64,000 nt of DNA from Basidiobolus meristosporus CBS 931.73 (Eukaryota; Basidiobolomycota; Basidiobolomycetes; Basidiobolales; Basidiobolaceae), in contig MCFE01000021.1 of the NCBI GenBank assembly GCA_002104905.1, positions 62,001 to 126,000 of the forward strand, given 5' to 3'. This document shows positions 27,601-37,993 of this stretch, one piece after another (position 1 is the stretch's first letter; every line of letters starts with the position of its first letter). The translations under genes and the position numbers were made by a program. A model generated the notes under the pieces. The model saw only the letters and a list, made by a program, of their open reading frames with translations, was not told the DNA's origin and ran no database searches.

Positions 27601-28747
27601 AAGCTGCAGCCCGAAGAATCACCGTTTTGGTGGAGGATGCTCAGAAAGAGATTATCGAACAAGAGAGAGCATCCAATAGAGTCTCGGCTACTGGTGCCGG
27701 TGCAGGGGATGGCAAATCTAAAATCGAGACTGAGCTATCTTCTGGTAAATGTGTTTTATTAATTTCGGATCAAGTCGCAAATTTGCTAACTCAACGGTGC
27801 AGTGTTCGGCGTTAATTTAGAGAAGATGATGAAGAATACAGACGGATCAGATGGATACACAGTACCTATATTGGTATCGAAATGCTTGAGTGAAGTCGAG
27901 AGTAGAGGTAACATATAGTTATTTACACAACGTTTACGACTTGTTTATTAACATCGCTTTTTAGGTCTTTGTGAAGTTGGAATTTATCGACTTTCTGGAA
28001 TGATGTCAAGTATTGAGCGGCTACGCCAGGAGTTTAACAGGAGTATGGCTACCTTTGCATCGTCCTACTACATGAAGATATTGCTAACCAAATTGAATAG
28101 ACGCGGAAGCGGTTGACTTATCTGATGAAGAGTGGAGTGACATTAATATTGTTTCTGGACTACTAAAACAATGGCTTCGTGAATTACCTGAGCCGCTTCT
28201 CTCATTTGAGCTTTACGAAGATTTTATCTCCGCAGTAGGTTAGTATATCATATTGAGGTAGTGCCGTAACCGCTGTTAACCTCGGTCTATTACATAGGTG
28301 TTGTTGACTACGATGAAAGACTTTTCGCCATCAAGGATTTGGTTCATGCACTTCCTACTCCTAATTACGTCCTTCTTAAGCGATTAGTTGAGCACTTGGA
28401 GATGTAAGGAAACCACTTTAGTACCAATCATTGATGAGTACTAATAATGCTGTATCACTAGGATTACTGACTACGAGGACATCAATCATATGTACGCTTC
28501 AAATTTGGCAATTGTCTTTGGCCCTACTATCCTTCGCCCTCCCCCAGGCCCAGCATCGTTTGCTACTTCGATGGCAAACTTGGGGCAACAGCAAAGCATT
28601 GTCAAGAATCTTATTCTGCAGTATCATTGGATATTTGATGTTGAGGCAGATGTGGAGCAGGAGAGCGAAAAAGCTGCCTACATGGAAACGTTAACTGAAG
28701 AAGCTGAAGAATATGAATATGAAGAACATGTGGCCACTGCTCGCTAA
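21633..28747 (+). CDS. BEM2-like RhoGAP with RasGEF and PH domains
   Basis: Six exons (21633..27744, 27803..27907, 27965..28042, 28101..28238, 28298..28403, 28462..28747) give 2,274 residues, close to yeast Bem2 (2,167). Domains in order: PH pieces near 175-500 (KEGYLNKKADL at the start); RasGEF_N near 570-690 (VNGGTIDSLIHELLFG); RasGEF catalytic-type near 725-1070 (DFAEQLYIFHNRR); a second RasGEF_N near 1224-1370 (VKGGTLDRLIDILVFG) and a degenerate second RasGEF-like region to about 1780; a charged coiled coil near 1800-1870; a PH end near 1935-1995; RhoGAP near 2040-2240. The GAP domain has the arginine finger in GIYRLSG (about R2081) and YASNLAIVFGPTIL. Bem2 proteins stimulate GTP hydrolysis on Rho/Cdc42 and control polarity and wall growth; their RasGEF units are thought to be scaffolds. 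Exon 1 is an unusual 6.1 kb. Confidence 0.93.
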
Positions 28748-29265
28748 TGGGGAATGTTTATATTCAGATGTCCACCTTAGGATGGACACCGTCTCAGTTT
28801 TGCCATGTTTTTTAGGCTGGCCCTAGATATTCAAATTCCTCAACTTCTTCATGTTGGCATAGATTCATGAAGAGGATACTTACCGAGTGTTCACGGGGAA
28901 CCTCCTTGGTACTTTATAGTTTCAACTTGTACTCCCATCAATAATTATCCATCTTCCCTATACTTTCCATTGAATTGTTGCAAATACCCATAATACCATC
29001 ATAGCTTCACTGTATAACACTTTCCCACTTCGATAGCACCTTTTCCAGTCAATTTGACAGTAGGAAGGAAAACCCCCTATTCCACCACAACCTTGAGAAA
29101 TCGTTTTAATATGATTTATTGAATTTAAAATAGTATATATGTTAGAGAACTCATAATATCGTAATAAAAATGTGGTATATATATAAGGGAATTGTTGATC
29201 TATGACAAGCATGAAGAAAATTTGAAAATCATTCATATAAATATGTAGAAAACTGACTTCGCCTA
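28748..29265. other. Convergent intergenic region
   Basis: AT-rich sequence between the 3' ends of the BEM2-like and tetraspanin genes. No gene supported. Confidence 0.45.
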
Positions 29266-30068
29266 TTATGCGTTGGAATAATATGATAAGAATAATTTAG
29301 ATGTTCGAATAGCCGCCTTTTCGTATCTTTCTTGATCGTTTCTTGCTTGAACTAGAATTACCAAGGCAAAGAAAGCAAACACGTCCACAGCTACAAATCC
29401 AAACAGAGCGGTATATATATTCCTCAAGTAGTTGTCCGAGTAAATGTGAATCATATCCACGCAACCGGGCCAGGCGTGTTCTTGGCTTCTACACGAAATA
29501 GAATCGGCGGGAAAATCTGTACTATCGAAGTAACCACAACAGCTATCCTATAAATCGGGCGCACTTTAGTACTAATTGATAGAGAAGAAAGTGAGGCGTG
29601 CTAACCGTTTCCTGAAATAACGCTCTCAATGCGGGGTCCCAAGTCCTCCATTTGTCGGAGAAGCTATCTCGAATGCTCAAGGACCTAAACCAAATTACTG
29701 CTCCTAGCGATAGCTCAATAACTAACACTGCTACCACAAGCCACCCATACACTATGAGCCATTTTTTCTTCCGAACTGGATGTGCGGAACCATGGAATCC
29801 TATGAACGAAGCAAAGGTTGCCACGATGCCCATGAAGAGCCCAGCTATGAATGAGCATTAGAATTCAGCCTTGGTTAGAATTTTTTAATTGGAAGCTAGA
29901 GTTCTATCTACACATACCAAAAAGTATATCCGGGGTAACGACCACGCGACGGCGAGCATATGGCGTTGCCCAGAAGTAGGACCCCACACTGATAGCAACA
30001 AGGCCAGATGCCATGAATATCATAGTGAGAATGAAAAAGGACACCCTTATATTGAAACTAATATCCAT
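29266..30068 (-). CDS. Tetraspanin (fungal Pls1-size)
   Basis: Three exons (30068..29918, 29844..29606, 29547..29266) give 223 residues, the size of fungal Pls1-type tetraspanins. Four membrane segments are visible: about residues 8-30 (VSFFILTMIFMASGLVAI), 52-70 (LFMGIVATFASFIGF), 82-106 (IVYGWLVVAVLVIELSLG) and a last one (ALFGFVAVDVFAFFALVIL). The large loop between TM3 and TM4 contains the CCG signature (DSCCGYFDS) and two further Cys (ISC..WPGC), giving four loop cysteines. An in-frame stop precedes the first ATG, which fixes the start. Tetraspanins organise membrane microdomains; Pls1 is needed for appressorium penetration and septin/NADPH-oxidase organisation in some plant pathogens. 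Role here is inferred from the family only. Confidence 0.85.
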
Positions 30069-30991
30069 CTCGGCCTCTTTACCAACAATAACGGTACGAA
30101 TGGGGTTTAAAGGGATTGGGATGATGATTGAGGTGCCAGCTCCACTGATAAATCAACTCTTTTTGTCAAGAATTCAAACGTTCGTACCAGGCGTAGGGTT
30201 TGTTGATATAAGGAGAAATTACTGATTCAAATCGAGTAGAGCATGCAAACCTGAGAATTCGGAAACCGAAGAATTGCATATAACATAAACAAAGTCCGTT
30301 CAATACCATTCTATTTTAACAAGATTGATTGATGAGGCGAGCCTCTGGGTTTTTAGATTTTTCAAGCACTGCATTAACATGGTTGTGCATATTGTATGTT
30401 ATGTTGGATTGTCAGAGATGCATCACAATTCACCGAGATCAGACGTACATCCAAGATATCCGTGTATTGGTATGTGACCTTCGTTCAACCGAACGTCGCA
30501 GAGATCTTGTAGTTTCCGGCTCTAAAACGACTAAGCCTTCTCTTGGCCTCTGTGCTCTGAATAAAGATGTGCGCTCATCAGCATTGAAGTACACCACTCA
30601 TAGTTCAGGAAGGCCTACATATCAACAACAGTTTATAGGTTGAATTTCAATTTCCATTGATTTAAAGATTGCAATCACTTGGTACAGTAGAAGCCTGGGC
30701 TGTACATTTATCAACCCCTGTTGATAGAGGAAGGGAAATTATCGTGAAGCAGCATTGATACCCACTATCCAAGTATTTCCCAAGGTCACAACGTACTGGC
30801 CCGCCATCTGGAGGGTCGCAGTGCTTGCATCGATTCCTCTTGATTTAGTTGTTTATGGCACAATATATCACATCACAGACATTCTAGCTGTACCCTCAAT
30901 TTAATTCCCTATCCAAAGACAATCATGGAAATTTATTCGCCGGAACAAGACAACAAGTCACAAAAACTATGGTCAACATGTTTGACGAAAG
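30069..30991. other. Intergenic region
   Basis: Upstream of the tetraspanin and downstream of the tyrosinase-like gene. Short open frames (for example plus strand 30329-30643) lack any family signature. Confidence 0.4.
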
Positions 30992-32041
30992 CTAATAGAA
31001 AGGCCCATACACCCCTTGTGCATATGTCGATTCAATCTTCGAAATTCTTTCAGATGAAAGTCGTTGGTTCAATTTGGAATATCTATAGCACAGTGGTTGA
31101 CGCTGCGTATTCACCAGGTCCTTGACCTTCATTCCAAAGGGCTCTATGACATCGTTAGGCTTATAGCCATGGTCGAACAGATTTTCTGGAGTATGAATCT
31201 TTTCCCAATCTGCAAATATTCTGTCCGCAAATGCCGCACTTAAGATATATAGAGGGCTTTGTAGCATGGATGTTAGTACCTTGGGAGATACTCTAATGTA
31301 TCGGCCATTGCACTTACTCATTGATAGCTGTTAATACGTTCTTCAAATCTCCACCAATCGACTGATGGACATGGCGCATCACCAGGTCTACCTGCTCATT
31401 GAGCAAAGGACATGTTTTAGACCTGACTATCATCGCTCTAATATATTCCGGAGGAGGGAAGGATTTGATCTTGTTGCCTAAGTCCCACTCTCGCTTGATA
31501 CAATGTGTTGTGGGATATTTAGCTACCCACTTCTTCACAACTCCCTCTGTCACACATTGATCACTCTTGCGGCCATTGCCCCCGAAAAGACCAAGGATGC
31601 GGCTACTCTCCGGTGAAACGCTATCCCTACTCCAGTCCTGGAATAGTAATTGATGTGAGAAGTCTGCAATATTTAACGGTGAGCAATCCTGACCCAACGT
31701 ACCCAAATTGTTGTATTCAAGTGGGGATTGATCTGCTTCAATTCCTTGTCGAACTTCAGCAAGAAGGCTCTATTATATAATAAAAAGTTATGTGTGCGGT
31801 GATATTTTTTGATGTATTTGGCGTGTAACTGGACAAATTCATCATATACTCCACTATCCTTCATCTCGTTCAGTCCCTCCAAAAATTCTTTGAGCTGAGC
31901 TTCATTCAATTGACGTATCTCTCGTCTAACCTCTAAATCAGCACAAGGCTTTTCTGCGTTGGAAGGTTTGATATCCGCACCGCAAGTAACACCAAGAGCA
32001 AAGGTAGCCAGAACGAAAGCACGAACAAAAGAACCACCCAT
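30992..32041 (-). CDS. Secreted tyrosinase-like protein with missing copper ligands
   Basis: Exons 32041..31703, 31637..31318 and 31256..30992 give 307 residues. A signal peptide (VRAFVLATFALGVTCG) starts the protein. The fold is that of a tyrosinase di-copper domain: RREIRQLNEAQLKEFLEGL, THNFLLYNRAFLLKFDKEL, splice-restored IWDWSRDS, LFGGNG, CVTEG, VHQSIGGDL, and a splice-restored NDPLYIL..FADRIF. Active enzymes use six His. CuA keeps H73 and H84, but its third position (in ..PWHR.. of active enzymes) is N90. CuB has M200 where the first His is expected, keeps H204, and has S226-A227 in place of the usual HH pair. It is thus probably unable to bind copper normally. The reading frame is intact, so this looks like a pseudoenzyme rather than a pseudogene. 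Phenol oxidase activity is unlikely. Confidence 0.85.
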
Positions 32042-32896
32042 TGTGATATGCTTTCATGTCCCTGGGTAATCATCAAGTCTTTTTATTCAAGATCGAATAC
32101 CAATTCTGCATATGATGTTTGGGACTGGATGTTACAGATGCTTATGGTGCTTTGGATAGTCCCGATGCTGATCAAACGACGTTCTGTGACAATACAACAT
32201 GGAGGCTTGTTGATAGAATTCAAATCACCGCTGATTCAGCAGAATCTGCACTTGGCGAACGGATATCTTGGGAATCACAGTGCTGAGGCTATACAACAAC
32301 ATACAACTCTTACAATGGTAATAAATAAAAAATCGCCAGCCATCAGTAAAGGATTCGAGTCTTGAAATTATCTGAACTACGATATTAACTTGAGACAATG
32401 TTGTATTCTTACTCGCCCTTTCTAAAACCTGCTGTAATCAGTACTTGGTATTTGACAGCTCAGTTTTCATGATAGAATCGGCTGTTCCGGGACCATTCAA
32501 CCCAGAACATATCCTGAGGTGCTGCATGCCAGACCGGAAGCAGGAAGGTTGAATAGTGTTAATGATAGTACTTGCTATGGCGAATGGGATGAGTTGCCTT
32601 GCAACCGGTCGTCCTGAATCCGTTGAAGAGAGGATACCAAGTTGCCGCTACACAGCACACAACGCAAACACTTAGGTTAACTGTTTTACTCCAATAGTAT
32701 TGCATAGTCACGATATCAACAAGGTAAGGAAAGTTTTCCGCTTTACAATAGATGATAAAAAGCAGCAAGCCATAGACTGATTAACGCAAACAGATACATC
32801 CAAATGGTTATCTAAAGTAGCAATGCGTAGGTTTTCAACATGTCTATGAAGCCAAATATAGATACATCTTGAAACTGTCGAGAAAGTAGCCAACAC
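32042..32896. other. Intergenic region
   Basis: Between the tyrosinase-like gene start and the 3' end of the Ras-family gene. No supported gene or RNA. Confidence 0.4.
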
Positions 32897-33907
32897 TCAA
32901 GCAATACAACAACACGAGCTCTTTGTTTTACTCTGGGAATTGGGTGATTGTGGTGTTGACTTGGAAGTAGCAGCTGCAACTGCTTCTTGTCGGCGTATCT
33001 CCCGAACGATTTGCTCAAATGTCTCATCAATGTTGACTCGAGTTTTTGCACTTCATGAGAGAAATTAAAAATCAGTATGTCAGTATTATGGATGACACTA
33101 GCTGTATTACCTAGTCTCCAGAAACAATGTCTTTGATTGTTGAGCGAAGGTTTCTCCCTGAACGGTGGATACCTCACGCTCCTGCTCTAGATCGCACTTG
33201 TTACCCACCACAATGATCGGACACTAAATGAAGCTGCATAAATGGATCGGATCCATCAATGAGTACCATACACACTAGGGAAGCATACCGAGGTTCCTTC
33301 CTTGGCTCGACGAATTTGATGTATTATAGTAGCTAGCTCTTCTAGAGAGTCTTGCGAACTAATAGAGTAAACACAAACAAAACCATCGCCTTGTCTCATG
33401 AACTTGTCATCGAACAGGCCGCTAAAAGAACCGTTGCAAGTCAGCAACCGGTATTGGTGTTCTATACGCAAGGTGTTTACCGATATTCCTCCTGCCCGGC
33501 AGTGTCAGTGATGTCCAAGCTGTACTCCATTCCATCCATGATGAATGTCTTGCAGTAACAGTCCTCTATCAGCGACAGGGCAAGGTGAGAAAACTTGAGA
33601 ACGAGGTCAGAAAGGGGCTTGGAGCACATACCTATGGTAGGATCATATCTATTGTGGAAACAAGGAATAAGGTAGTTAGTCGCCGACAATGACGTATACT
33701 ATGCTGTGCATGAATCGCTCACTCTTCAACGAATCTACATAAGGGGAGGAGGTAAATTAGGCATTATACGTATACACGTATGTGTGTGTATATGGGAACT
33801 GCTTCGTACTGATTACGGACAAAGTTTAACGTTATTGCGGATTTTCCAACGCCACCTCCACCTAGGATAACGATGGAGTATTTAGCAGCAGGTAGCAGGG
33901 AGGACAT
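32897..33907 (-). CDS. Ras-family small GTPase with a 17-nt exon
   Basis: ATG at 33907, stop at 32897. Motifs in order: P-loop GGGGVGKS (exon 1, 33907..33810), effector YDPTIEDCYCK, switch II DTAGQEEYR, NKCD, and ETSAKTR restored across a splice. The C terminus ends CCCIA, so the last four residues CCIA form a CaaX box preceded by one more Cys; prenylation, and perhaps palmitoylation, would anchor it to membranes. Exon 2 is only 17 nt (33648..33632) and encodes the YDPTI of switch I; it is flanked by AG acceptor and GTATGT donor. The effector loop differs from Ras/Rap/Rsr1: Cys replaces the usual Ser and Arg of EDSYR. The family branch (Ras, Rap/Rsr1 or a lineage-specific paralog) is not certain. 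Likely regulators would be RasGEFs and RasGAPs. Confidence 0.9.
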
Positions 33908-34730
33908 GGAAGATAAAAATGTAGAATAATGGTTTAATGCTAAATCCCAATACAACAAACGGCTCAAACAATCCCAAGGTCGTAGGGAAACGTAAGGATA
34001 GCTACAAGTACGGCCCAACCTAAAACAGACCCTATATGGAAGTGCAGGTATTTATTCCAGCCAGTCAGACACACAATGGGACTATAATTGCCAATGTGCA
34101 TGATCGCTGATCCAGCATTGAATTGACCATAACACAAATGAATACGATCTATTCCATATATAATCAGGTGTCGACTAGGATCTCTAACATCAAAATCATC
34201 TGCTTTGGTGGTGCTTCAGGATCCAATACGCCATATTGATCCACAGGTGAAAGTAAATTGCTTGGAGGGTGATGTAGCGTCGTCATCTAATCTTCTGGAG
34301 CAAGTTACATGTATTGGTTTCATGTTCTGCAAGCTCGCAATCAAGAGCCCTGTGTGGTCAAGGGTTACATCATTGCTAGACGCTACAAGTTGGCTGACCC
34401 TCAAAGCATTCGCATCACACAACCTCAGCACTACGGCAATTGAGGTGTATCGATGAGTGCAACCCACTGGGCTCTCGACTACATCGATCCGAAATGAGCG
34501 AACGATTTCACACAAGGCCCCCCGACTATTGATGAGTGATGACCATCCAACACAACAACCGACACATCCATTATACTACCAGCTTTCAGATATCGTCATT
34601 TTCCGATGTTTTTTATTTTGCGAGTTAAGCTACACAAAAATTGAGCTCGGAAGTCGACGAAATAGTTTTTAAACAATTCAACGATACTTCGAGACCGTTG
34701 TCAGCAACATATCGTAAACGATTGAGCGGC
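33908..34730. other. Intergenic region
   Basis: Between the Ras-family gene promoter and the 3' end of the S29 gene. Open frames on both strands near 34205-34515 overlap each other and have no recognisable content. Confidence 0.4.
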
Positions 34731-34901
34731 TTAACGGTACTTGGCGAAACCAATGTCAGAAGCGTATTGACGGAAGCATTGTCTGCAGACGTTCAAGCCG
34801 TATTTGCGGATGAGACCGGCGCGGTGGGTGCATACGCGGCATTGACGAGAACCCTTGCCATATTGACGGGGACGGGAGTTCCAAACGTTTTCGTGGGCCA
34901 T
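34731..34901 (-). CDS. RPS29: 40S ribosomal protein S29 (uS14)
   Basis: One exon encodes 56 residues, exactly the length of animal and yeast S29. It has the conserved zinc-binding CRVC and CRQC pairs, [19 protein letters not shown] and the closing DIGFAKYR. The start is the ATG at 34901, giving MAHENVW; the frame continues open upstream but only this start fits the family. The protein sits in the head of the small ribosomal subunit near the mRNA channel. An overlapping plus-strand frame of about 107 codons is a shadow. Confidence 0.97.
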   Translation of the reverse strand: MAHENVWNSRPRQYGKGSRQCRVCTHRAGLIRKYGLNVCRQCFRQYASDIGFAKYR

Positions 34902-35186
34902 ATTGTAAATACGAGTCTGACGAGAGAGGAAGAGAAAGTACACCCATCGAAATTCGGCTATTAAAGGGATGAAATTTTCTTCCCTGGCCCGTATTCCTAT
35001 AAACCCCTGATTATACTTCGCTGATCTCGAAGTAAATTGGCCAATTTCAGGAATCTGATTGTTGGCCCTCGGGCACCAGGGATTTGGAGATCGCTGCAAA
35101 ATTGCTCATGGAACCGACCCGCGCGTTTAAGATTTGGTTTATTTCATTGCATTTCTACATAGATATATGATTCTCGGACTATCCCT

Positions 35187-36241
35187 TCATTTAACCTCGT
35201 ATAGCTCGGCCATATTCTCCAGCTCCACTTGCCGTCTCGACAAATGCTGTGCGAAAAAGCTCATAATCGGCTGCCATTCCCTCTAATTTCAAAGAAAACA
35301 GTTAAAAGGATGGTCGCGGTTTAGGGCTACTGTGCTCTGTCATTACCGGTCCACTTGGCATAGCGTGGCCTTTGTTTGGCACTGTAATTGTCTGGGTGTT
35401 GGATTTACCGAACCGGCTCTGGATGTGTGCGGTCTGTGCATTACGTGTGATTAAAAACAGTCCGTTCCGAATGATTGTCCGAGGAAATTACTTACACGCT
35501 CTTGACTAGTACGGGGAGATATTGTTTCGTCTTTATCCCCTTGAATGATCAGCACATTGGTGTTTTGAGAGAACTCTGCACTAGAGGGCGTTTTCTCTGT
35601 TTCTTCAAGCAAATACCCTGCTACGCTAACCACGCAATTCACGTTGATTCCTCCGTGAATAGCCAAATCTAGTGCCACTGTAGCGCCCTGCGAAAAACCA
35701 AAGAGAATGATTTTATGTGCTTCGTATCCACAACCGCCAACGAGTTCTTCTATGAAAAACTTTTTCAATATTTCCCGTGTTTTCAACAGGCCTGGCAAAC
35801 GGTGTGGAGAATCCTTTGTAAGAACTGGGAGTTTACGTTGGAACGGTGAGTTATGGATGTGGTGGGAGACTCAAGCACAAGGTTTTACGTACGATCTCCC
35901 ATAGGGCCAAAGGAAGGGTACCATTGTGTCCCCTCATCAAAGTAGGGAATAGGTTGAGGGGCCTTTATAGACACTACCGCAGTTTGTGGTAATTTCAGTG
36001 ATTGTCCCAGTTTTAGAAAAGGCTTTTCGGTATCTCCTGTAAAACAATATTGCCGATAAGCGGATAATCACATATGAACGGGGCGTATTGGACTTGTACC
36101 TAGGCCGTGGAAGAAGACCAAGAGATTTTCGTCTACGCCATCAGGGCTGGGGCTATATTCAAATGTTAGCCCTTTGAACCTAGGTGCTCTCTTTTTGACA
36201 GGCAGAGAGCTGGGCTGGTTTTCTACTGGATAAAGCTGCAT
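35187..36241 (-). CDS. Acyl-protein thioesterase/lysophospholipase-like alpha/beta-hydrolase
   Basis: ATG at 36241 (MQLYPVENQ), stop at 35187, with at least four short introns. The protein shows VFFHGLG spliced to GDTEKPF, APQPIPYFDEGTQWYPSF, the nucleophile elbow GFSQGA, acid motif QGDKDETI and base motif GHAMPSGP. That is the complete Ser-Asp-His triad of the phospholipase/carboxylesterase (APT) family. The last exon, read in phase 0, gives REWQPIMSFFAQHLSRR and a short helical tail ending ELYEVK. An alternative phase is also open but lacks family resemblance. Relatives remove palmitate from proteins or act as small-molecule esterases; the N-terminal layout is closest to fungal APT-like paralogs of unknown substrate. 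No secretion signal is seen. Confidence 0.85.
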
Positions 36242-36460
36242 GGCTGATTATTCTTGGGCAAAATCCAGCTTTTATTTTTCCCATCACGAAACCATTGGTG
36301 ATTGGCCTTCCATATTTTGGTAAGATCGATGTTTATTTATTAACACCATTGACATCAACTCATCAAGCATTGATTACTGCTTTGGCTGGTCGGATAAATG
36401 AGCCTAAAACAATTAATTACAATTTTTGGCTGGGACAATTGCAAATCCTGTACAAATTAA

Positions 36461-37735
36461 TCAAAAATCATCATCGTCCAACTCGTAGGTTTCTGGGTTC
36501 CCTTCCTCATCATCTTCGGACTCGTTCAGGCTTACACTCTCCACGTCTTCAGACACCTCGGCCATGTCCTCATCCTCATCCTCACCCTCACCCTCATCCG
36601 ATTCGTGGTTATCGCTGTTTTCGGAGTCATGTTCAGAGTCGAATTCCTCTGCCACGTCTTCTTGATCGTCCTCTGGGCAAAAATCCTCGTCGTCCTCCTC
36701 GTCGTTGTCTGCCTCATCATGATCTCCTGGTTTGTCCCCCTCTTGCGAGTCTGTGACCGGCTTTCCTAGCGATTCCTCCCAGGCCTTGGAGGCAATTTTC
36801 TGATGGTCTATGTAGCCCATGATGGGATCGAATTCATCGTAGTCGATCATGGAGAACTCGTAGTTGACGCCTTTTTCTTCATCCTGGGGATTATCATCGG
36901 AGGAACTTGGCTTCATAGTGATGGATAAGTCAAATGTTCGTGAGGTGATTCCAAGCACGTTCATCGAGTCAATCTTATGTATGGGAAGAAATAGAAGCGG
37001 CTTTTTAAAACCAAAGAAAAGCCCGCTAGGTAGTAAATAGAGGTGACCCTCCTTAGACTTGAGATAGCAGTTAATGTGTGCTCTTTTTACTACGCTCTTT
37101 GCAAGACCAGCTTTCGCTTTGGATTCGAACAGGTCAAAATCAGGAATGGTCACTTTTCTGTTGGTACCTTCTTCCAATATCTGAGTAATTATTTCCCTGT
37201 TCGTGCCTGTTAATTTGGATATTTCGAGTTGATTGATGGTTCCCGACATTTGTATCGTGCTATCATCCGCAACTGTAAAAACAATTGCGTCCATATCAGT
37301 AGTTGCACCGGAGTTTGTGTTTCCGCTTTGACTAAACAAGATGAACGTGTACTGTGGCTTTTGCTTATCGGGGGTGGGTACGCAAAGCAGGTGTCTCACC
37401 GATTTCAGTGGATAGATCCCTTCGACTTTACCATCCTTGGTCTTCAATATAATCGAGGAGTCGGAGATGCCAAGGCTTAGTTTCTTTCGTGGTGTAAGGA
37501 ACGAAATATCCTGGATAGTGCAGCTGGATTCTGAGCTGGGCTCTTGGGATTCTTCCGAGTCTAACTTGCGTTTCTTGCTCTCACTACCATTTGCTTGAGA
37601 AGCATTCTGAGGGTTGGAGATAAAGTACTTGATCAAATCATCTATCAGTTGTTGAGCCTCAGGATGTGAGGATGTGTAGCTAGCAACAGCGGAACGCAGT
37701 TTTGTGTCTGTGATGGTGTCAAGCAGTGAAGACAT
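36461..37735 (-). CDS. RTT106: Histone chaperone, RTT106-like
   Basis: A single-exon frame of 424 residues begins at the ATG at 37735. Residues of about 70-190 and 200-320 form the tandem PH-like module of Rtt106/Pob3 proteins (PLKSVRHLLCVPTPDKQKPQ; LPSGLFFGFKKPLLFLPIHKI; SMIDYDEFDPIMGYIDHQKI). The last 100 residues are an extreme acidic tail of Asp/Glu with few other residues, typical for histone-binding chaperones. Length matches yeast Rtt106 (455). The yeast protein binds H3-H4 acetylated on H3 K56 and deposits it behind replication forks and in silenced chromatin. The N terminus has a predicted helical dimerisation segment. The acidic tail creates a repetitive stretch at 36560-36610. Confidence 0.9.
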   Translation of the reverse strand: MSSLLDTITDTKLRSAVASYTSSHPEAQQLIDDLIKYFISNPQNASQANGSESKKRKLDSEESQEPSSESSCTIQDISFLTPRKKLSLGISDSSIILKTKDGKVEGIYPLKSVRHLLCVPTPDKQKPQYTFILFSQSGNTNSGATTDMDAIVFTVADDSTIQMSGTINQLEISKLTGTNREIITQILEEGTNRKVTIPDFDLFESKAKAGLAKSVVKRAHINCYLKSKEGHLYLLPSGLFFGFKKPLLFLPIHKIDSMNVLGITSRTFDLSITMKPSSSDDNPQDEEKGVNYEFSMIDYDEFDPIMGYIDHQKIASKAWEESLGKPVTDSQEGDKPGDHDEADNDEEDDEDFCPEDDQEDVAEEFDSEHDSENSDNHESDEGEGEDEDEDMAEVSEDVESVSLNESEDDEEGNPETYELDDDDF

Positions 37736-37993
37736 TTTAATTGAACACTAGAGAAACCGAACTTATAATACATCTAGAGTTAAAAGTTTGCAGCGATGTT
37801 TTCATTATTTTGATCCAACAAACAACATCCATTTACAATACGTACCTATCCATATTCGCCTAAGTCCGTTTGCCAATTCTTAGGGCCCTGGTAAATTCAA
37901 ACTACTATGCCTGATATGGCAATAGCACGCGTACCCCGCGATAAGACAAAACAGCTGGACATACCTCTTCGCTCGACAACTTAACAATAGGTA

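Noticed and set aside
34641-34964. 107-codon plus-strand open frame over the S29 gene
   Set aside because: It is antisense to RPS29, which matches its family over its full length; the opposite frame is open because of the conserved codon pattern.
35187-35300. Alternative reading phase of the last exon of the thioesterase-like gene
   Set aside because: The other phase is also open, but phase 0 follows from the donor codon (GHAMPSGP) and gives the family-like W-P-I-M..F..L end.
36560-36610. Tandem CCTCAT-like repeats as a minisatellite
   Set aside because: They encode the acidic Glu/Asp tail of the RTT106-like protein and are explained by low-complexity coding sequence.
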